From JAPOXR01 sp965221815 (GTDB lineage Bacteria; Pseudomonadota; Alphaproteobacteria; Rhodobacterales; Rhodobacteraceae), in assembly GCA_965221815.1 (NCBI GenBank), contig OZ244915.1, forward strand, positions 1,426,001 to 1,490,000: 64,000 nt of DNA, given 5' to 3'. A program made the position numbers and the translations under genes. Shown here piece by piece: positions 1-8,857 of the stretch. Each line of letters starts with the position of its first letter. Position 1 is the first letter of the stretch. Below the pieces are notes generated by a model. It worked only from the letters and a program-made list of their open reading frames with translations. It was not told the DNA's origin and made no database searches.

Positions 1-134
1 GTTCGTATGGCGACAGTGAAGAGGATCTCATCAAGATGTGCTGTGATGTGACCCTGCAGAGATCACCGACACTCGCGGAAGCAGAAGAATCGGCAGTTAC
101 GGAATTGTTCCGTTATGCCTTGAGTGTCGTCTAG
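1..134 (+). CDS. C-terminal end of an unrecognised protein (5' partial)
   Basis: The frame beginning at base 3 is open to the TAG at 132-134 and encodes about 43 residues, ending ELFRYALSVV. The start lies outside the window. The stop is only 9 bases before the next ATG, so the two genes are probably cotranscribed. The fragment is too short to assign to a family. An acidic helical tail like this would suit the end of a regulator, but that is a guess. Confidence 0.4.
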   Translation, partial: SYGDSEEDLIKMCCDVTLQRSPTLAEAEESAVTELFRYALSVV

Positions 135-143
135 AGGTCCGCA

Positions 144-776
144 ATGGAACTCACCAAGGCACAGTTACCGCGCGTTTCTGATTCGCCGGTCAGAAAGTCT
201 GCACGGCGGTTGAGATGGTTCAAGGAAACAATGCATCTCCAGGTCAGGGCGCTCTCCCGGCAAACGGGAATTGTTTACGCTATTGATGATGACGAGGTTC
301 GTGCCCTTTTTCTCAGATGGTTAGATGCTTTTGAGAAACAGAAACCGTCCACGCAGGAGGATCGCGCAGACTTTGTAGATTTTGCATCAGGTTTGATGCT
401 TCGCGAACTGGTCAAGTCTAAACCTGTCTCGGTGACCTCCCTGCCCGATAACGCAGACAGATCCAACCCGGCTTATTATTGGCCCGAAGGGTTCCTTTAT
501 GTCGTGCTCTGTCTGAATATTCGCGCAGCTATTTTTGAGCAGGAATTTGATATTGAAAAACATGTTTCTCCTGACATGGATAATTTGCAAACCTGGTGGT
601 CCTTCAAGGAGAATGTCGAGACTGAAGACCCGAACCTGGCCATCGGGTTTTTCGATTTATTTGCGGGTGCTGTACCGAATTGGGAGATGCCTGGCTTCTT
701 TTCCGCCCGTAAGGAGTCAAAACGACATGACAAGTTCTTTGAAAAATACGCGGTTCGAAAAATTCAAGACCAGTAA
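144..776 (+). CDS. Hypothetical protein, 210 aa
   Basis: Open reading frame with an ATG start 9 bases after the preceding stop and a purine-rich stretch (AGAGG) upstream. The product is soluble, with no signal peptide or membrane segment. It starts with a basic region (residues 15-35, rich in Arg and Lys), followed by mixed helical sequence rich in Trp and Phe. I recognise no family. The base composition matches the core genome, so it is probably a resident gene and not part of the neighbouring duplicated segment. It is followed by a short tandem repeat and a hairpin. Confidence 0.65.
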   Translation: MELTKAQLPRVSDSPVRKSARRLRWFKETMHLQVRALSRQTGIVYAIDDDEVRALFLRWLDAFEKQKPSTQEDRADFVDFASGLMLRELVKSKPVSVTSLPDNADRSNPAYYWPEGFLYVVLCLNIRAAIFEQEFDIEKHVSPDMDNLQTWWSFKENVETEDPNLAIGFFDLFAGAVPNWEMPGFFSARKESKRHDKFFEKYAVRKIQDQ

Positions 777-845
777 ATTTGTTGCCATCTCGTACAGGCT
801 CCATCATTTGGTGACGGCATTGTCGGCAAAAAGGGCCCGGCCTCA

Positions 846-880
846 ATGAATCTATGAATCTATGAATCTATGAATCTATG
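846..880. repeat. Short tandem repeat (ATGAATCT x4)
   Basis: Four perfect head-to-tail copies of the 8-mer ATGAATCT (846-877) plus a partial fifth copy. They lie in the non-coding stretch between the hypothetical gene and the duplicated binding-protein segment. The array could vary in copy number by slippage. Confidence 0.85.
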
Positions 881-938
881 AGATTTAAAGTCCCAACCAA
901 TTCAAACACAAGTCATTGAGAGAGGCGACATCGCTGAG

Positions 939-960
939 TTTCAGGAAGAATGTCCTGAAA
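939..960. terminator. Hairpin between the hypothetical gene and the duplicated segment
   Basis: TTTCAGGA and TCCTGAAA pair perfectly around a 6-base loop. No T-run follows on either strand, so it is a weak terminator candidate. It lies just outside the left edge (base 970) of the inverted repeat. Confidence 0.35.
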
Positions 961-973
961 GTTCAGCCTGTCA

Positions 974-1002
974 CACAAGGCCCTGGTTTGGGGGGCCTTG
1001 TG
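974..1002 (-). terminator. Terminator-like hairpin after substrate-binding protein (copy A)
   Basis: CACAAGGCCC and GGGCCTTGTG form a perfect 10-bp stem with a 9-base loop, 14 bases beyond the stop codon of the binding-protein gene. There is no clear U-tract, so it may stabilise the 3' end of the mRNA or attenuate transcription instead of fully terminating it. Confidence 0.6.
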
Positions 1003-1016
1003 TGGGTGGTGTTGGT

Positions 1017-2483
1017 TTATTCGATATAGCCGATATCTTCGAGCAGTTCTTGTTGAAATTCTGCGATGGTATCGAGGGCGTCTTTGGCGGAGATTTGGCC
1101 GGTGATGGCTTTATCGAATTCTTCTTGTTGTTGGGTGAGCATTTCGAAGAATTCGGGAATGTGCCAGACGTCTTTTTGCCAATCGATCATTTCGACATGG
1201 GCCCGGTTCCAGGGACGCAGATCGTTGTAGCTGGGATCGGCCATGACGCTCATCAGGCCGGACTGGCCGCCATTGGCGACGGCGGCGATCTGGGTCTCGG
1301 GATGCAGCCACCATTTCACCACATTCAGGGCTTCGTTGACCACCTCTTCCGAGTTCCAGGTCGTCAGGACAAACGGTTGTCCCCCGATATTGCCGGTTCT
1401 GTCAATCGATCCGTCAGCCTGACGCGTCCCGGGCGCCGGACCAAAGGCGGACTTGTCGTGCACGGTGGAGGCATTCGGGTCCAGAACCGGTTCACCGAGT
1501 CCCACCCAGTCAATGATCGCCCCCACCTTGCCCTGCATATACAGATCCTGGATCACAAAAATATCCATCTGACCGGTCTGTGCCACCGGGGGCATATATT
1601 GGAGGTAGCTCACATAGTCTTCCAACGCGGCCACCGCGATATCGGAATTGACGACACCTTCCGCCTGGGCCGCCGGAGCCTTCGACTCATCCCAGATGTC
1701 ACCCCCACGCTGCCAAATGAACGCGTTGATCTGCATGGTCGAGAAATCGTAACCCTTACCTGCTTGATAAGCGATCCCGTAAAAGGGCTCACTCAACTCG
1801 TCTCCCGCCAACATCTCACCCGCATCGCGTCGGAAAAACTCCCCGATCTGTCCCCATTTGGTCCAGTCCGTGTCCTGCCAATCCTCATAACTGCACGGCA
1901 GATTGGTGCCATAACGCTCCGCGAATGCCGCCATCTCACCGGCGTGACAGAAGATATCCTCACGGTAAAACGTCACATATGTATCCGGGAATTGTGGAAA
2001 ACCATAATAGTTCACACCGGGCGCCGGAACTTCCCCCACCGCTTCAAGCTGCGCACGGGTCCGGTGCGGATACGTCGAATATGCGGACACCAAGGCCGGA
2101 TGCAAATCCTGCATGATGGCCGTCAATTCCGGATCCGCCTTGATCTTGTCCGTCAGATCCATGTAATAACCCCCCTCGACAAAGGCACCCAACCATTGGC
2201 TGTCCGTGACAATCATCTGGTATTTCTGCTCCCCCGAGGTCAGCGACGCCGCAACCCGCTCATAAAAGCTCGGCCACGGAATAAAATCCATATCCAGCGT
2301 CGTATTGTGACCATCGGGCGAACGATAGGTCTGGTCAAAATGCTCCTTCATGAAACGCGTGGGCGGCCAATCCGGCGCCGCCATCGTGATGGTAATGTCA
2401 GACGATAGCGCCGGGAACGCACCCAACCCCACCGCCAGAACCGCCGGCCCCGCCAGCACCGCAACCAACTCTCTCGTTTTCAT
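1017..2483 (-). CDS. Sugar-type ABC transporter substrate-binding protein (copy A)
   Basis: Periplasmic solute-binding protein of the extracellular-binding family 1 type (488 aa). The start chosen is the second ATG of an ATGATG pair, 5 bases after a strong AAGGAGG site. The earlier in-frame ATG would add 14 non-signal residues. The first 27 residues form a signal peptide (basic KTR, then a hydrophobic stretch ending FPALSSD). The mature protein is Trp/Tyr-rich, as is usual for sugar binding. The product is identical to copy B at 24010-25476, but this copy has no permease genes beside it, only a terminator-like hairpin. Its upstream side faces the divergent TIM-barrel operon. The ligand is unknown; a polyol or sugar is inferred from neighbours. 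Confidence 0.9.
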   Translation of the reverse strand: MKTRELVAVLAGPAVLAVGLGAFPALSSDITITMAAPDWPPTRFMKEHFDQTYRSPDGHNTTLDMDFIPWPSFYERVAASLTSGEQKYQMIVTDSQWLGAFVEGGYYMDLTDKIKADPELTAIMQDLHPALVSAYSTYPHRTRAQLEAVGEVPAPGVNYYGFPQFPDTYVTFYREDIFCHAGEMAAFAERYGTNLPCSYEDWQDTDWTKWGQIGEFFRRDAGEMLAGDELSEPFYGIAYQAGKGYDFSTMQINAFIWQRGGDIWDESKAPAAQAEGVVNSDIAVAALEDYVSYLQYMPPVAQTGQMDIFVIQDLYMQGKVGAIIDWVGLGEPVLDPNASTVHDKSAFGPAPGTRQADGSIDRTGNIGGQPFVLTTWNSEEVVNEALNVVKWWLHPETQIAAVANGGQSGLMSVMADPSYNDLRPWNRAHVEMIDWQKDVWHIPEFFEMLTQQQEEFDKAITGQISAKDALDTIAEFQQELLEDIGYIE

Positions 2484-2763
2484 CATGTCCTCCTTATCAT
2501 CGACGTTCCCATGCCAATCCCACATCTATAACCAAATTGAGCACACCCCGACAAGACCAGATCCAAACAACCGCCTCCTCTTTTGCATTGATTCCTGATT
2601 CGGAAACATATGAAGGCGTTGAGCAGGTAATGTGCAAGCCATTGATGACGTCGCTGCAAAATATTGTATTGCAAGTTATCGATGTGGCAGAGCTAAACTC
2701 CTGACGTTTGTCTACCGGATGATCGGGTTTAAGCCAACTTTCGCTCGATCGAGAGAAGTCCTG

Positions 2764-3144
2764 CCATGTTGATTGTGCAGTCATCAGTTACAGCGAATCA
2801 ATCACCAATCGTATCTCTCTCCTGGCCATCCTGTTGTGCGAGTCCTACCGCGAAGTCAGAGAGGTTGCACAAAATACCGGGGCTGATTTGAGTCATTGGC
2901 CACCGGATCTCGGTGAAGGGATACGGGTTCGACTCAAAAAGGCAAGAATCTACCGAAGTTCGGAAAGAGCCGGAGAGAGCTGTTTTCTCAATGCAGAGTG
3001 ACGAAACGTTCGCGCCACCCGGTGATGGATTTTGGTGATTAATTTTCAACTTGTGGGGAACTTTGTATACTGATTGTTCAAGCCTCAATATTTGCCGACG
3101 TCGTGCGTCGTTTGAGAGACCAATTTCTGGTAGGGAAGAAAGAC
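2764..3144. promoter_or_regulatory. Divergent intergenic region with promoter for the TIM-barrel operon
   Basis: A 380-base gap between the repeat edge and the 3145 gene. On the + strand TTTTCA (3043-3048) and TATACT (3066-3071) are spaced by 17 bases and form a reasonable sigma-70-type promoter about 75 bases before the 3145 ATG. An open + frame without a start codon runs through about 2790-3001 and ends at a TGA. It may be a gene remnant, but I cannot assign it. No clear operator palindrome was seen. Confidence 0.45.
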
Positions 3145-4200
3145 ATGAGAACGATCAAGGGACCCGCTTTGTTTTTGGCCCAGTTTGTTGATGACAAAGT
3201 TCCATTGAACAGCTGGGACAGCATCACCCGATGGGCAGCGGACTGTGGCTACAAGGGTGTACAGGTTCCGAGTTGGGACAAAAGATTGTTGGACCTAGAT
3301 CTCGCTGCGGAAAGCAAGGACTACTGTGATCAGTTGAAGGGTATTGCTACCGAAAATGGCGTTGAAGTCACTGAGCTTTCTACCCACTTGCAAGGCCAGC
3401 TAGTTGCCGTGCACCCGGCATTTGATGACGCATTTGATGGTTTTGCAGCGGAAGAAGTACGCGGCAATCCAAAATTACGACAGGCCTGGGCCGTTGATCA
3501 GGTGTTGAAAGCACTTACCGCCTCAAAGAACATGGGCATATCGGCGCATGCAACTTTCTCGGGTGCATTGGCCTGGCCATACATTTACCCATGGCCTCAA
3601 CGTCCTGCAGGGTTGGTTGAAATGGCTTTCGATGAACTTGCGAGACGTTGGAAACCGATATTGGATCATGCAGAAGATTGTGGCGTTGATATATGTTATG
3701 AAATTCACCCTGGAGAGGATCTGCATGACGGCATCACTTACGAAATGTTTTGGCATCGAACGGGAGAACACGCGCGCGCTTGCATGCTTTACGATCCGAG
3801 TCACTATCTTCTGCAATGCCTCGATTATTTGGAAAATATTGACATCTATAAGGAGCGTATACGGATGTTCCATGTCAAGGACGCTGAATTCAATCCCACA
3901 GGTCGGCAGGGTGTTTATTCGGGTTACCAGAGTTGGGTTGACCGGGCAGGCCGATTTCGTTCCTTGGGTGACGGCCAAATCGATTTTCCTGCGGTGTTTT
4001 CAAAAATGGCAGCTAACGGTTTCGAAGGTTGGGCGGTAGTCGAATGGGAATGTTGCCTCAAGCACCCGGAAGTCGGAGCGCGCGAAGGGGCACAATTCGT
4101 TAGCGAACATATTATCCAGGTGACTGAAAAAGCCTTTGATGACTTTGCCGAAGGTGCAACAGACGAGTCAACAAACCGGAAAATGCTCGGAATTGACTGA
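3145..4200 (+). CDS. Sugar phosphate isomerase/epimerase family TIM-barrel protein
   Basis: 351-residue protein of the xylose-isomerase-like TIM-barrel (AP-endonuclease family 2) superfamily. The likely metal ligands are spaced around the barrel as in the family: Glu in YEIHPGE, Asp in LYDPSHY, His in MFHVKDAEF and Glu in VVEWECC. The ATG at 3145 follows a GGGAAG site and gives MRTIKGPALFLAQF, a normal first beta strand; an upstream GTG at 3103 would add an unlikely tail. It heads an operon with an oxidoreductase and a xylose-isomerase homologue. Such proteins usually isomerise or epimerise free sugars or keto-acids; the substrate is not known. Confidence 0.85.
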   Translation: MRTIKGPALFLAQFVDDKVPLNSWDSITRWAADCGYKGVQVPSWDKRLLDLDLAAESKDYCDQLKGIATENGVEVTELSTHLQGQLVAVHPAFDDAFDGFAAEEVRGNPKLRQAWAVDQVLKALTASKNMGISAHATFSGALAWPYIYPWPQRPAGLVEMAFDELARRWKPILDHAEDCGVDICYEIHPGEDLHDGITYEMFWHRTGEHARACMLYDPSHYLLQCLDYLENIDIYKERIRMFHVKDAEFNPTGRQGVYSGYQSWVDRAGRFRSLGDGQIDFPAVFSKMAANGFEGWAVVEWECCLKHPEVGAREGAQFVSEHIIQVTEKAFDDFAEGATDESTNRKMLGID

Positions 4201-4345
4201 TCGAAAGCCAGAGCATTCATTTTATCATTGTGTTAACAGAGTTTTCTTACATTCAAGGCAACGTATGTTTCTGTACCGGTGCCAGAATGCGAACATGTTT
4301 TGTTCTCGAGCAGGGCTCATCTGTTGATTGTGAGGGAGACGTTCA

Positions 4346-5473
4346 ATGGAACGAATTAGACTCGGTATGGTGGGCGGGGGTAAAGATGCCTTTATTGGTG
4401 CTGTTCATCGCATAGCAGCCCGGATCGACGATCAATTTGAACTTGTCGCGGGCGCCCTGTCGTCGACACCAGAAAGATCGGTAGCGAGCGGTGAAGCTCT
4501 TGGGCTGAAGCGCGTTTATGAAGATTATAAGACCATGGCAATGCGCGAAGCGAGGCGTAAGGACGGGATTGAAGCCGTCGCTATCGTGACACCCAATCAT
4601 GTTCATTTCAAAGCATCGCGTGAATTTCTCAAACGCGGAATTCATGTTATTTGTGACAAGCCACTGACATCGTCTCTGCAGGATGCCAGGAAATTGGTCA
4701 AAGCCGTTGAAGATAGCGGTGTCATCTTTGTGCTCACCCACAATTATACGGGATACCCAATGGTACGCCAGGCACGGCAGATGATTGTGCACGGAGAGAT
4801 TGGCAAGATCCGTGTTGTGCAGGCCGAGTACCCTCAAGATTGGCTGACCATTGATCAAGATAACAAGCAGGCACGCTGGCGTACCGATCCAGCTCAATCC
4901 GGATTGGGCGGGTCAACTGGAGATATCGGAACTCATGCCTACAATCTCGCTTGCTTTGTCACCGGTTTAGAAGGCGAAAGTCTGGCAGCGGATTTACAGG
5001 CCTTTGTTTCGGGTCGCCAACTTGATGATAATGCTCATGTCATGCTTCGTTTTAAGGGTGGGGCACGCGGTATGCTATGGTCAAGTCAAGTTGCTCCCGG
5101 CAACGAGAACGCATTGCGTATCCGAATTTATGGCGATCTGGGCGGTCTCGAGTGGGCACAGGAAGATCCGAATTATCTTTGGCATACCCCTTTCGGGAAA
5201 ACAAAACGGCTGATCACACGGAACGGCGCTGGAGCCGCTAACTCTGCAGCGCGTATGAGCCGTGTTCCCCCGGGTCATCCCGAAGGTTATCTGGAAGGTT
5301 TCGCCAATATCTACAGCGAGGCTGCGGAGGCAATCATTTCTGCACGCGCTGGACACTCGCCCCCAGATGAGGTTCTCTACCCGACTGTTTATGATGGGCT
5401 CAAGGGAGTCCAGTTTGTTGCAGCCTGTGTTCAGTCGGCGGCACGCAATTCTGCCTGGGTCCGACTGGATTAA
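4346..5473 (+). CDS. Gfo/Idh/MocA family NAD(P)-dependent oxidoreductase
   Basis: 375-residue sugar or polyol dehydrogenase. An N-terminal Rossmann fold is shown by GMVGGGKDAFIG (residues 7-18), where the usual GxGxxG is altered to GGGKDA. The family active-site lysine lies in CDKPL, after the AIVTPNHVH strand. A C-terminal alpha/beta dimerisation domain follows. The ATG is preceded by GAGGGAGA. The gene sits 145 bases after the isomerase and 5 bases before the xylose-isomerase gene, so all three are probably transcribed together. It likely oxidises or epimerises a sugar through a keto intermediate; the substrate is not identifiable. Confidence 0.88.
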   Translation: MERIRLGMVGGGKDAFIGAVHRIAARIDDQFELVAGALSSTPERSVASGEALGLKRVYEDYKTMAMREARRKDGIEAVAIVTPNHVHFKASREFLKRGIHVICDKPLTSSLQDARKLVKAVEDSGVIFVLTHNYTGYPMVRQARQMIVHGEIGKIRVVQAEYPQDWLTIDQDNKQARWRTDPAQSGLGGSTGDIGTHAYNLACFVTGLEGESLAADLQAFVSGRQLDDNAHVMLRFKGGARGMLWSSQVAPGNENALRIRIYGDLGGLEWAQEDPNYLWHTPFGKTKRLITRNGAGAANSAARMSRVPPGHPEGYLEGFANIYSEAAEAIISARAGHSPPDEVLYPTVYDGLKGVQFVAACVQSAARNSAWVRLD

Positions 5474-5478
5474 CGCCC

Positions 5479-6774
5479 ATGAGTGACTTTTTTCGCGGTA
5501 TAGAACCGATCAAATACAGGGGGCCTGATACGAAAGAGGAATTTGCTTTTCGTTATTATGATCAAAATAAACTTGTCATGGGTAAACGCCTTGCGGAACA
5601 TTTACGATTTTCAGTCGCTTGGTGGCATAGTTTTGCCTGGCCCGGGAATGATCCATTTGGATCTCAAACCTTTGAACGACCCTGGTTTGGTGATTCAATG
5701 GAGCATGCCAAACTCAAGGCCGACGTCGCGTTTGATCTTTTCACGATACTGGGACAACCCTATTTTTGTTTTCATGATCTTGATATTCGCCCCGAAGGCA
5801 GGAATTTTAACGAGAGTCGCCGAAATCTTGAAGAGATTGTCGACTATATTGGTCAGAAAATGGTCAGTGCAAAGACAAAGCTCTTGTGGGGAACAGCAAA
5901 TCTATTCACGCATCGACGTTATATGGCAGGAGCTGCAACCAATCCTGATCCGGAAGTCTTTGCTTATGCAGCGGCGACTGTAAAGAACTGTATAGATGCC
6001 ACCCATAAACTTCGCGGTGAAAATTACGTCCTGTGGGGAGGCCGCGAAGGTTATGAAACTCTTCTGAACACTGATCTCAAACGCGAACGCGACCAAGCAG
6101 GGCGGTTTCTTGGAATGGTCGTCGAATACAAACACAAGATTGGTTTTAAGGGCACAATTCTTGTCGAGCCAAAACCTCAAGAACCGACAAAACACCAATA
6201 CGATTATGATGTGGCATCAGTGTATGGATTTCTCAAAGATTTTGATCTTGATGGCGAAGTCAAACTGAACATTGAGCAGGGTCATGCAATCCTGGCTGGG
6301 CATTCTTTTGAACATGAGCTTGCGCTTGCTGCCAGTTTGGGAATTTTAGGCTCAATTGATATGAATCGGAACGATTATCAATCTGGCTGGGATACTGACC
6401 AATTCCCGAATTCTGTTTCCGAAGTGGCGCTGGCCTATTACGAAATTTTGAAAGCAGGTGGATTTACGACCGGGGGAACCAATTTTGATGCGAAGCTTCG
6501 CCGTCAATCGCTTGACCCCGAAGATCTCGTGCTTGCCCATGTGGGAGCCATGGATGTGTGCGCCCGCGGCTTGCAGGTCGCCGCAGCCCTGCTTGAAGAT
6601 GCTGAGCTCGAAGCAGCACGGATGGAGCGTTATTCAGGTTGGGATCATATGGAGAGTCTCTTCAAGGATGGGCTCGAAGAGTATTTTCAATATATCACAA
6701 GCAATGATATCGATCCACAACCTCGATCCGGTCGACAGGAGCGGTTGGAAAATCTTGTCAATCGCTATGTCTGA
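5479..6774 (+). CDS. xylA: Xylose isomerase family protein
   Basis: 431 residues, the normal length for class II xylose isomerase (aldose-ketose isomerase; two divalent metals). Family motifs are present in order: FCFHDLD with catalytic His99, VLWGGREG, EPKPQEPTKHQYD, LNIEQGHAILAGH, DMNRND and GWDTDQFP. It begins 5 bases after the oxidoreductase, so expression is coupled. Sequences around the sugar pocket look classical, so D-xylose isomerisation is possible. The neighbouring DhaK/DhaL and mutarotase, and the lack of xylulokinase in the window, suggest the true substrate may be another aldose. The symbol reflects family membership, not a proven substrate. Confidence 0.88.
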   Translation: MSDFFRGIEPIKYRGPDTKEEFAFRYYDQNKLVMGKRLAEHLRFSVAWWHSFAWPGNDPFGSQTFERPWFGDSMEHAKLKADVAFDLFTILGQPYFCFHDLDIRPEGRNFNESRRNLEEIVDYIGQKMVSAKTKLLWGTANLFTHRRYMAGAATNPDPEVFAYAAATVKNCIDATHKLRGENYVLWGGREGYETLLNTDLKRERDQAGRFLGMVVEYKHKIGFKGTILVEPKPQEPTKHQYDYDVASVYGFLKDFDLDGEVKLNIEQGHAILAGHSFEHELALAASLGILGSIDMNRNDYQSGWDTDQFPNSVSEVALAYYEILKAGGFTTGGTNFDAKLRRQSLDPEDLVLAHVGAMDVCARGLQVAAALLEDAELEAARMERYSGWDHMESLFKDGLEEYFQYITSNDIDPQPRSGRQERLENLVNRYV

Positions 6775-6875
6775 ATGAGGGTGTTGCAAACGCGCAGTGA
6801 ATTCGCAAGGCTCTCAAGCCGACAATCATTTTGATTGAATCAGTTCCATCGGATCAACGCAATTTGCAACTTTGT

Positions 6876-6936
6876 CTTTTCACTTGGTGTCAGCCAAGGC
6901 TTTCGTAATCAGTGATAAACTGCGTCAAGTGAAAAG
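6876..6936. promoter_or_regulatory. Inverted repeat in the convergent gap between xylA and dhaL
   Basis: CTTTTCACTTG (6876-6886) and CAAGTGAAAAG (6926-6936) are perfect 11-base inverted copies separated by 39 bases. The gap 6775-7052 lies between converging genes, so the pair could be a long-loop transcript hairpin or two half-sites for a regulator. Nothing else is recognisable in the gap. Confidence 0.4.
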
Positions 6937-7052
6937 AATCAGGGTCGAGTTCACCCGTTTGGCACACCTGGATTGATTGTACAAAATCCCGCCACCGGGT
7001 TCGCAAATTCATATATCAGCAAGCCTTGTGTCGATACTTCCAGCGCTTCTCT

Positions 7053-7679
7053 TTAAGAATTTTCCTGCAGATGAGCAGCCATTGCATCAAGAATAAGTGC
7101 AGCAGAAACGGCCCCCGGGTCTCGATGCCCGAGTGAACGAGCCCCGAGGCGCGCAGCACGTCCCTTCTTGGCCAACATATTCACGGTTTCTTCTGCACCT
7201 ATTTTGGCAGCTTCAGCGGCAGTTGTGAACACCTCCAAAACTGATTGTGGAGTCGTTCGCTGTATCGCCTCGGACGCAGGGCCCCACGCATCCAGCATTG
7301 TCTTCTCGCCTCGCTCAGCTTTCCCACGTTTTGCAATTCCATCTGCCATTGAAACCACGATATCCCGTGCTTCATTAGCGCCTACTGTCTCTTTGCCTTT
7401 CAATATTGCGGCGGCCCGCATGAATGCCGTAGCGTAAAGCGGACCTGACGAAGCACCGACCTCGTTGAGAAAAGCTCTTGCAGCTGCATTAAAGACTCCA
7501 GTAGGGGTTTCGCCGGCCAGATCGTCCAGTGCGGTTCGGATCGCACCAAAACCTCCTGACATTGCAATCCCGTGGTCAGCATCCCCAATCTCTCCATCGA
7601 GTGCGCATAACTGATCCTTTGAAGCATCCATTGCCGCTGCAGCCGCCAACAACATTGCCTTTATATCATCTCCAGTCAT
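7053..7679 (-). CDS. dhaL: Dihydroxyacetone kinase subunit DhaL (ADP/ATP-binding)
   Basis: 208 residues, full length for the nucleotide-binding DhaL subunit of Dha kinases. The Mg-nucleotide aspartates lie in LDGEIGDADHG (residues 27-37). Other signatures are GASSGPLY, the MLDAWGP helix and the C-terminal GRAARLGARSLGHRDPGA loop. It ends the leftward fucU-dhaK-dhaL operon and starts 3 bases after dhaK. No DhaM phosphotransferase gene is present in the window, so the phosphate donor is unresolved: either a PTS component elsewhere, or ATP as in tetrulose kinases of this family. Confidence 0.92.
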   Translation of the reverse strand: MTGDDIKAMLLAAAAAMDASKDQLCALDGEIGDADHGIAMSGGFGAIRTALDDLAGETPTGVFNAAARAFLNEVGASSGPLYATAFMRAAAILKGKETVGANEARDIVVSMADGIAKRGKAERGEKTMLDAWGPASEAIQRTTPQSVLEVFTTAAEAAKIGAEETVNMLAKKGRAARLGARSLGHRDPGAVSAALILDAMAAHLQENS

Positions 7680-7682
7680 ACT

Positions 7683-8690
7683 TCATCCCACACGAAACAT
7701 CGCGCACTGGCAAGGTCTATCGATCAATCGCTGTAACTCATCGTCGAGATGTATCAAGGTCACCGAAGCACCAGCCATCTCGAGCGACGTGCAGTAATTT
7801 CCAACCCATGTTCCAGATGTTACCAATCCGGCATCCCCGATACGCGCTTGCACGCGCCGATTCATGATATAAAGCTCCATAAGCGGTGTTGCACCCATAC
7901 CATTGACCAAAACAGCGACACTGTCGCCTTGACGTGCCGGTATCTCCGCAAATATCTGATCCATAATCTCGTCGACGATTTCATCCGCTGGCTTGACTTC
8001 TTCGCGTTTAACACCCGGTTCGCCGTGGATTCCCATACCCACTTCCATTTCACCTTCGGGAAGGTCGAAATTCCATCGTTGAGTTTGAGGAAGCGAACAT
8101 GGGTTGAGCGCGACGCCCATCGTGAAAGTTCTTGAATTCGCATGTCGTGCGATCCTTTCGACCTCATCAAGACTCATCAGTTCGTCTGCCGCAGCACCAG
8201 CGGCTTTAAAGACAAAGAAATTTCCGGCAACTCCGCGCCGATTTTCGATCTCGTTCTTCGGGGCAGAGGCAACGTCATCAGTTGTCAACACGGTTCTGAC
8301 TTCAATATTTTCCATCTCAGCCATTTCGGCTGCCATGTCGAAATTCATGACATCTCCGGCGTAATTCCCGTACATAAACAGGACACCTGCTCCACGCGAA
8401 ACCTCTTTCACGCAGGCCAGTATCGGATCGGGTGGCGGAGATGCGAATACATTTCCGACAGCGCAAGCATCTGCCAAGCCTTTACCAACGAATCCAACAA
8501 AAGTTGGCTCGTGCCCTGAGCCACCCCCTATGACCAATCCGACTTTTCCAGTGCGCGGGCCGTGTTGTGCGACTATAGCACGGGGTGAGGCTGCGGATAC
8601 GCGGATGAGATCGGCATGGGCAAGTGCTATCCCCTCGAGCATTTCATCGACTGCGTTATCCCCATGGTTAATAATCTTTTTGGTCTTCAT
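7683..8690 (-). CDS. dhaK: Dihydroxyacetone kinase subunit DhaK (substrate-binding)
   Basis: 335 residues. It shows GGGSGHEPTFVG (His60 region), GNYAGDVMNFD with the conserved Asp113, and His222 in MGIHGEPG, the residue that binds the ketose covalently as a hemiaminal. It phosphorylates dihydroxyacetone or a related short ketose such as erythrulose. It pairs with the adjacent DhaL and follows a mutarotase gene, so it probably handles a product of the imported sugar. Its leader (8691-8857) is short and carries no obvious operator. Confidence 0.93.
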   Translation of the reverse strand: MKTKKIINHGDNAVDEMLEGIALAHADLIRVSAASPRAIVAQHGPRTGKVGLVIGGGSGHEPTFVGFVGKGLADACAVGNVFASPPPDPILACVKEVSRGAGVLFMYGNYAGDVMNFDMAAEMAEMENIEVRTVLTTDDVASAPKNEIENRRGVAGNFFVFKAAGAAADELMSLDEVERIARHANSRTFTMGVALNPCSLPQTQRWNFDLPEGEMEVGMGIHGEPGVKREEVKPADEIVDEIMDQIFAEIPARQGDSVAVLVNGMGATPLMELYIMNRRVQARIGDAGLVTSGTWVGNYCTSLEMAGASVTLIHLDDELQRLIDRPCQCAMFRVG

Positions 8691-8857
8691 AACTCTGCCT
8701 TCCCATCAGAATACGAACGATTAGTTAAAGCCGGTGGGACAATCAATCGTGCGAATGACCATATATTTTAGGATGCCCTCGGCGCGTGTTCTTCCACGTA
8801 TTTCTCGTAAGAACACAAAATTGTTGCAACGTTCTTTTGGTATCCTGAATCGCTGCT

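Larger units (their letters stand above)
970..2763. repeat. Large inverted repeat, copy A (1,794 bp)
   Basis: This segment is the reverse complement of 23730-25523. The real gene, the antisense frames and both edge sequences are identical in the two copies, and the lengths agree exactly at 1,794 bp. Copy A carries the substrate-binding protein gene, about 280 bases of its upstream region and the hairpin after it. Identity stops at GTCACACAAGG (970-980) on one side and GAGAGAAGTCCTG (to 2763) on the other. The ends show no IS-like terminal repeats and the segment encodes no transposase, so it is a duplicated chromosomal segment and not a simple insertion sequence. Confidence 0.95.

Noticed and set aside
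1002..2408. 468-codon + strand frame (and its mirror at 24085-25491)
   Set aside because: Antisense shadow of the binding-protein gene; His/Arg/Gly-rich product without domain, and the opposite strand has a signal peptide, strong ribosome site and clear family features.
970..2763. The 1.8-kb repeat as an insertion sequence
   Set aside because: No transposase, no terminal inverted repeats at its own ends and no target duplication at the outer edges; duplication by recombination fits better.
2798..3088. 96-codon minus-strand frame between copy A and the TIM-barrel gene
   Set aside because: No ribosome site or recognisable product; occupies a region that must contain divergent promoters.
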